From the NCBI RefSeq assembly GCF_021496725.1, contig NZ_CP051215.1, forward strand, positions 248,001 through 312,000: 64,000 nucleotides of DNA, written 5' to 3'. The notes beneath the pieces are model-generated. The model searched no databases, was not told the origin of the DNA, and worked only from the letters and a program-made list of their open reading frames with translations. Below are positions 61,697 through 64,000 of this stretch, one piece after another (within the stretch, counting starts at the first letter, position 1; each line of letters opens with the position of its first letter). Made by a program: the position numbers and the translations under genes. Source of the DNA: Spiroplasma platyhelix PALS-1. Lineage in GTDB: Bacteria > Bacillota_I > Bacilli_A > Mycoplasmatales > VBWQ01.

Positions 61697-62206
61697 TTAG
61701 TTTTGTACTTTTAAAATTTTTACTTTATAAGGATTTTGAACCCCTTTAATTTCAATGATGTCACCAGTGACAGCATTTAAAATAGATGTTGCTAGGGGAC
61801 ATTCATTAGAAATTAATCCTTCAAAAGGATTAGATTCAATTGATCCAACAATTTTGAATTTTTCTTCTGAATCTTTTACTATTTGATCATTTCTTCCAAC
61901 ATGACAAATTGTTACTCAAGATCCGACACGAATTGAGTTACTATTCTTTTTATTACTTTGCTGTTCTTCAATAATCACAGCACTAGCAATAATAATTTCT
62001 AACTCTTGAATTCTGGCTTCATTTTTTGCTTGTTCTTCACGAGCACTAGTATAATCAGCATTTTCTGATAAGTCTCCATCAGCACGAGCAGCCTTTAATC
62101 TTTCTTTAATTTCTTCACGTTTGAAATTAATTAGATTATTTAATTCTTCTTTTAATTCTTGTAAACCTTGTTTAGTAATAATTATTTGGTTATTTTTTTC
62201 AGCCAT
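61697..62206 (-). CDS. greA: transcription elongation factor GreA
   Basis: A 169-residue GreA. The N-terminal coiled coil carries the tip residues in RADGDLSENADY (Asp/Glu pair that activates the polymerase active site for RNA cleavage); the C-terminal globular domain has IVGSIESNPFEGLISNECPLA. It rescues backtracked RNA polymerase. The ATG at 62206 is used, with AAGGAA seven bases upstream; the frame extends to a TTG at 62212 that is not needed. It lies 15 bases after ptsH, so both form one minus-strand operon. Confidence 0.96.
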
Positions 62207-62221
62207 TTTCAATTCCTTAAA

Positions 62222-62563
62222 TTAAGCAATTAAGTTTTCGTCTTTTAAAACTTTTTTAATTGCTGTAATAATTTCTTTACAATTTGGTCCTTGAATAATA
62301 AAAGCAATTTTATTTTCATTTTTAACAGCTAAGCCAATAAAACTTAGGATTGATTTCCCATTAGCTTTTGGTTCTTCACCAGTAAAGCTGATTTCATTGT
62401 TAAGATCAGTATTGTCTGCTAATTTTATTACTTCAACAGTAGTATCCTGATATTTTTTGTCGCTTGTAATTGCAACAATTTTAGCTACAGGTCGAGCATG
62501 TAACCCAACTTTAGCTTTATCTAATATTTGTACAGCATAAATTTCTTTATTTTCATTGTTCAT
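62222..62563 (-). CDS. ptsH: phosphocarrier protein HPr
   Basis: A 113-residue HPr. The phosphorylation site is AKVGLHARPVAKI (His22), and the regulatory serine is in GKSILSFIGL (Ser71). It passes phosphate from enzyme I to the EIIA/EIIB domains such as that of the MurP-like permease here. It is longer than the usual 85-90 residues because of about 15 extra residues between the two sites (KLADNTDLNNEISFTGEEPK) and a longer N-terminus. The start at 62563 has GGAGGGAA nine bases upstream; the frame's further N-terminal extension (YFFFFGGNK) lacks support. First gene of the ptsH-greA operon. Confidence 0.92.
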   Translation of the reverse strand: MNNENKEIYAVQILDKAKVGLHARPVAKIVAITSDKKYQDTTVEVIKLADNTDLNNEISFTGEEPKANGKSILSFIGLAVKNENKIAFIIQGPNCKEIITAIKKVLKDENLIA

Positions 62564-62655
62564 ATATTTATTCCCTCCAAAAAAGAAAAAGTACAATATT
62601 ATTTATAACATATTTTAAGCCAATATTAGCAAAAATAATCAAAAATTTTTAAAAA

Positions 62656-62688
62656 ATAATATCATACTTAATAAAACTATGATATTAT
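62656..62688. promoter_or_regulatory. dyad between ptsH and rpmB
   Basis: An 11-bp inverted repeat ATAATATCATA (62656-62666) / TATGATATTAT (62678-62688) around an 11-base spacer, in the divergent promoter region. The right arm overlaps a likely -10 (TATATAA nearby) for rpmB. Operator or fold-back; unproven. Confidence 0.5.
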
Positions 62689-62724
62689 ATATAAGTTGAA
62701 AAGTGAAAGGAGCAAAAGACAAAC

Positions 62725-62901
62725 ATGGCAAGAAAATGTGCAATTAGTGGTATTGGACCACTTTCAGGAAATAATCGTTCACACGCAATGAATGCAACTA
62801 AAAGAAAATGAAACCCTAACTTACAAAAAGTTAGAATTAATGGTAAGGTAGTTTTTGTTAGCGCTCGTACTTTAAGAAGTTTAAGAAAAGAACGTATTTA
62901 A
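62725..62901 (+). CDS. rpmB: 50S ribosomal protein L28 (bL28)
   Basis: A 58-residue bL28: starts [20 protein letters not shown], followed by the family block MNATKRKWNPNLQKV, ending [10 protein letters not shown]. It is a structural protein of the large subunit. AAAGGAG lies about 12 bases before the ATG. Too short for many ORF tracks, but the family match is clear. Confidence 0.95.
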
Positions 62902-62932
62902 AAATCCTTGAATTAAATAATATTTTATTAAT

Positions 62933-62962
62933 GATGACTTTAATTTTTTAGAGTCATTTTTA
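62933..62962 (+). terminator. probable rpmB terminator
   Basis: ATGACT / AGTCAT 6-bp stem with a 12-base loop followed by TTTTT. Confidence 0.55.
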
Positions 62963-63041
62963 AACATTTTGCTATTTTAATTAATAGAAATTTGTTATAA
63001 TTTAAGAAAATTTGCTAGAAAGATTTAGCTAGGAGTGTTTA

Positions 63042-63917
63042 ATGAAAAAGAAAATTGGCATTATTACTGATTCATCAACAGGATTAAGTTTAGAAGAAAT
63101 TGAAAAATATTCTGATCTTATTGTTGTGCCTTTAGTAATAATTAATGAAGATAATCAAGTTTATGAGGATAATCATTTTGATATTAATAGTGAAAAAATT
63201 TATCAAGCAATGATTAAAGAAGATAAATTTTTAAAAACTAGTCAAACTAATCGAGAAAAATTACGTCAGTTTTGAATTCAAGCTTTAAAAGAATATGATG
63301 AAGTTTTATTTTTGCCAATTGCTCAAGCTGCATCAGGACAATATGATAGTGCTGTTGTTTTACAAAAAGAACCAGAATTTGCTAACAAAGTTGTTGTTTA
63401 CGAAACTGGGGCTGCTTCTGTACCTTTAAAAGCAATGGCTTTAATTGCTTTAAAACTAGCAAAAGAAAATCATAGTATGAAAGAAATTATTAAAGCATTA
63501 GATGAATTTCGTATTACTTATGAATGCTTCTTAACACCAGATAATTTATCATTTTTAGTTCGTGGTGGAAGAATCCCAAGTTCTTTGGCTAACATTGCTA
63601 ATTTCTTACGATTAAAAGCAATTATTGCTTGTAAAGAAAAGATTAAGAATCAAAAAATTAAACGTACTATGAGTTCTGCAATTAAAGAAATGTTGGAATT
63701 AATCATTGAACGAACAAAAAATTCTTTTGAACAAACTTTATATGTCATCAATGGATGATGTGATCAAAGTTTAATTGATAAAGCAGTTGCAACTGCACGT
63801 GAGTTAGGCTTTAAAAAAATTAAGATTGAACCATTGTGTAATATTTTGCAAACTCATACTGGTGACAATACAATTGGTTTTTCTGTTGTTGCTAATAAAT
63901 GAAATATTGAAGTATAA
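63042..63917 (+). CDS. DegV family fatty-acid-binding protein
   Basis: A 291-residue DegV protein. Hallmarks are IGIITDSSTGLS at the N-terminus, KTSQTNREKLRQF, LPIAQAASGQYDSAVV, the lid-strand TPDNLSFLVRGGRIPSS and the C-terminal ETHTGD-like LQTHTGDNTIGFSVV. DegV/FakB proteins bind a fatty acid and deliver it to the FakA kinase, giving acyl phosphate for PlsX/PlsY. That matches plsX in this window. TAGGAG precedes the ATG. Last third depends on TGA as Trp. Confidence 0.93.
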
Positions 63918-63952
63918 TATAGTTGTTTTAAAATTTAATAAAGGGGGAATTT

Positions 63953-64000
63953 ATGAAACGACTTTTGGTCTCGTTTTCTTTATTTAGATTAATAATTTTT
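63953..64000 (+). CDS. start of a further gene, cut by the window edge
   Basis: Sixteen codons (MKRLLVSFSLFRLIIF) behind a strong AAAGGGGG site, 35 bases after degV. The hydrophobic, basic-start N-terminus suggests a membrane or exported protein. Too short to identify. Confidence 0.5.
   Translation, partial: MKRLLVSFSLFRLIIF

Noticed and set aside
62564-62596. N-terminal extension of HPr (MYFFFFGGNKY)
   Set aside because: It would be read from the ribosome-binding site itself (GGAGGGAA) and an unusual start; the ATG at 62563 has correct spacing.

Overview
The window is chromosomal DNA of a wall-less, AT-rich bacterium (Mollicutes). TGA must be read as tryptophan throughout: rpoB, rpoC, alaS, ileS, traE and others run to family length only under genetic code 4, and all coordinates below assume that code. 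The lipoproteins with a -VACG- lipobox, the Mur(R-P-Q) sugar genes, the M-box and T-box leaders and a mycoplasma-type conjugative element together suggest Spiroplasma or a close relative. The class is certain, the genus is inference.

Layout. (1) 1-15.3 kb: the right part of an integrative conjugative element (ICE) of the kind known from ruminant mycoplasmas. It carries a lipoprotein, a pilin-like protein, a VirB6-like membrane protein, several small ORFs, a 951-residue surface protein, a VirB4/TraE ATPase, a VirD4/TraG coupling protein, a cargo AAA ATPase and a UPF0236 transposase-like gene. All genes are intact; the left end lies outside the window. (2) 15.37-24.2 kb: rplJ-rplL-rpoB-rpoC behind an L10 leader. 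(3) 24.2-31.8 kb: four lipoprotein genes built from shared or internally repeated modules, one broken by a frameshift, with a GNAT acetyltransferase gene among them on the minus strand. (4) 31.9-41.2 kb: ktrA-like, alaS behind a T-box, spx-like (minus), mgtA behind an M-box, plsX, rnc. (5) 41.2-49.8 kb: an FtsX-type permease without an ATPase, then murR, a decayed stretch, a murP-like PTS gene, a TauE-like transporter and murQ. (6) 49.9-58.1 kb: ileS-lspA-rluD-rhomboid-like operon, a NUDIX-tsaE operon on the minus strand, asnS. (7) 58.2-64 kb: two tandem paralogues with a Cys-rich N-terminus, a phage-collar-like core and duplicated promoters; an APC permease; ptsH-greA (minus); rpmB; degV; and the first codons of another gene.

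How the parts work together. The ICE genes form a mating channel (TraE, pilin-like, VirB6-like), a coupling protein and probable mobility functions. LspA processes the prolipoproteins encoded by the lipoprotein cluster. HPr feeds the PTS whose MurNAc-type permease and etherase (MurQ) lie in the window with their RpiR-family regulator. RNA-based control is prominent: an L10 leader, a T-box on alaS, an M-box on mgtA with a visible terminator/antiterminator pair, and intrinsic terminators after most operons, several shared by convergent genes. No rRNA, tRNA or CRISPR array was seen.
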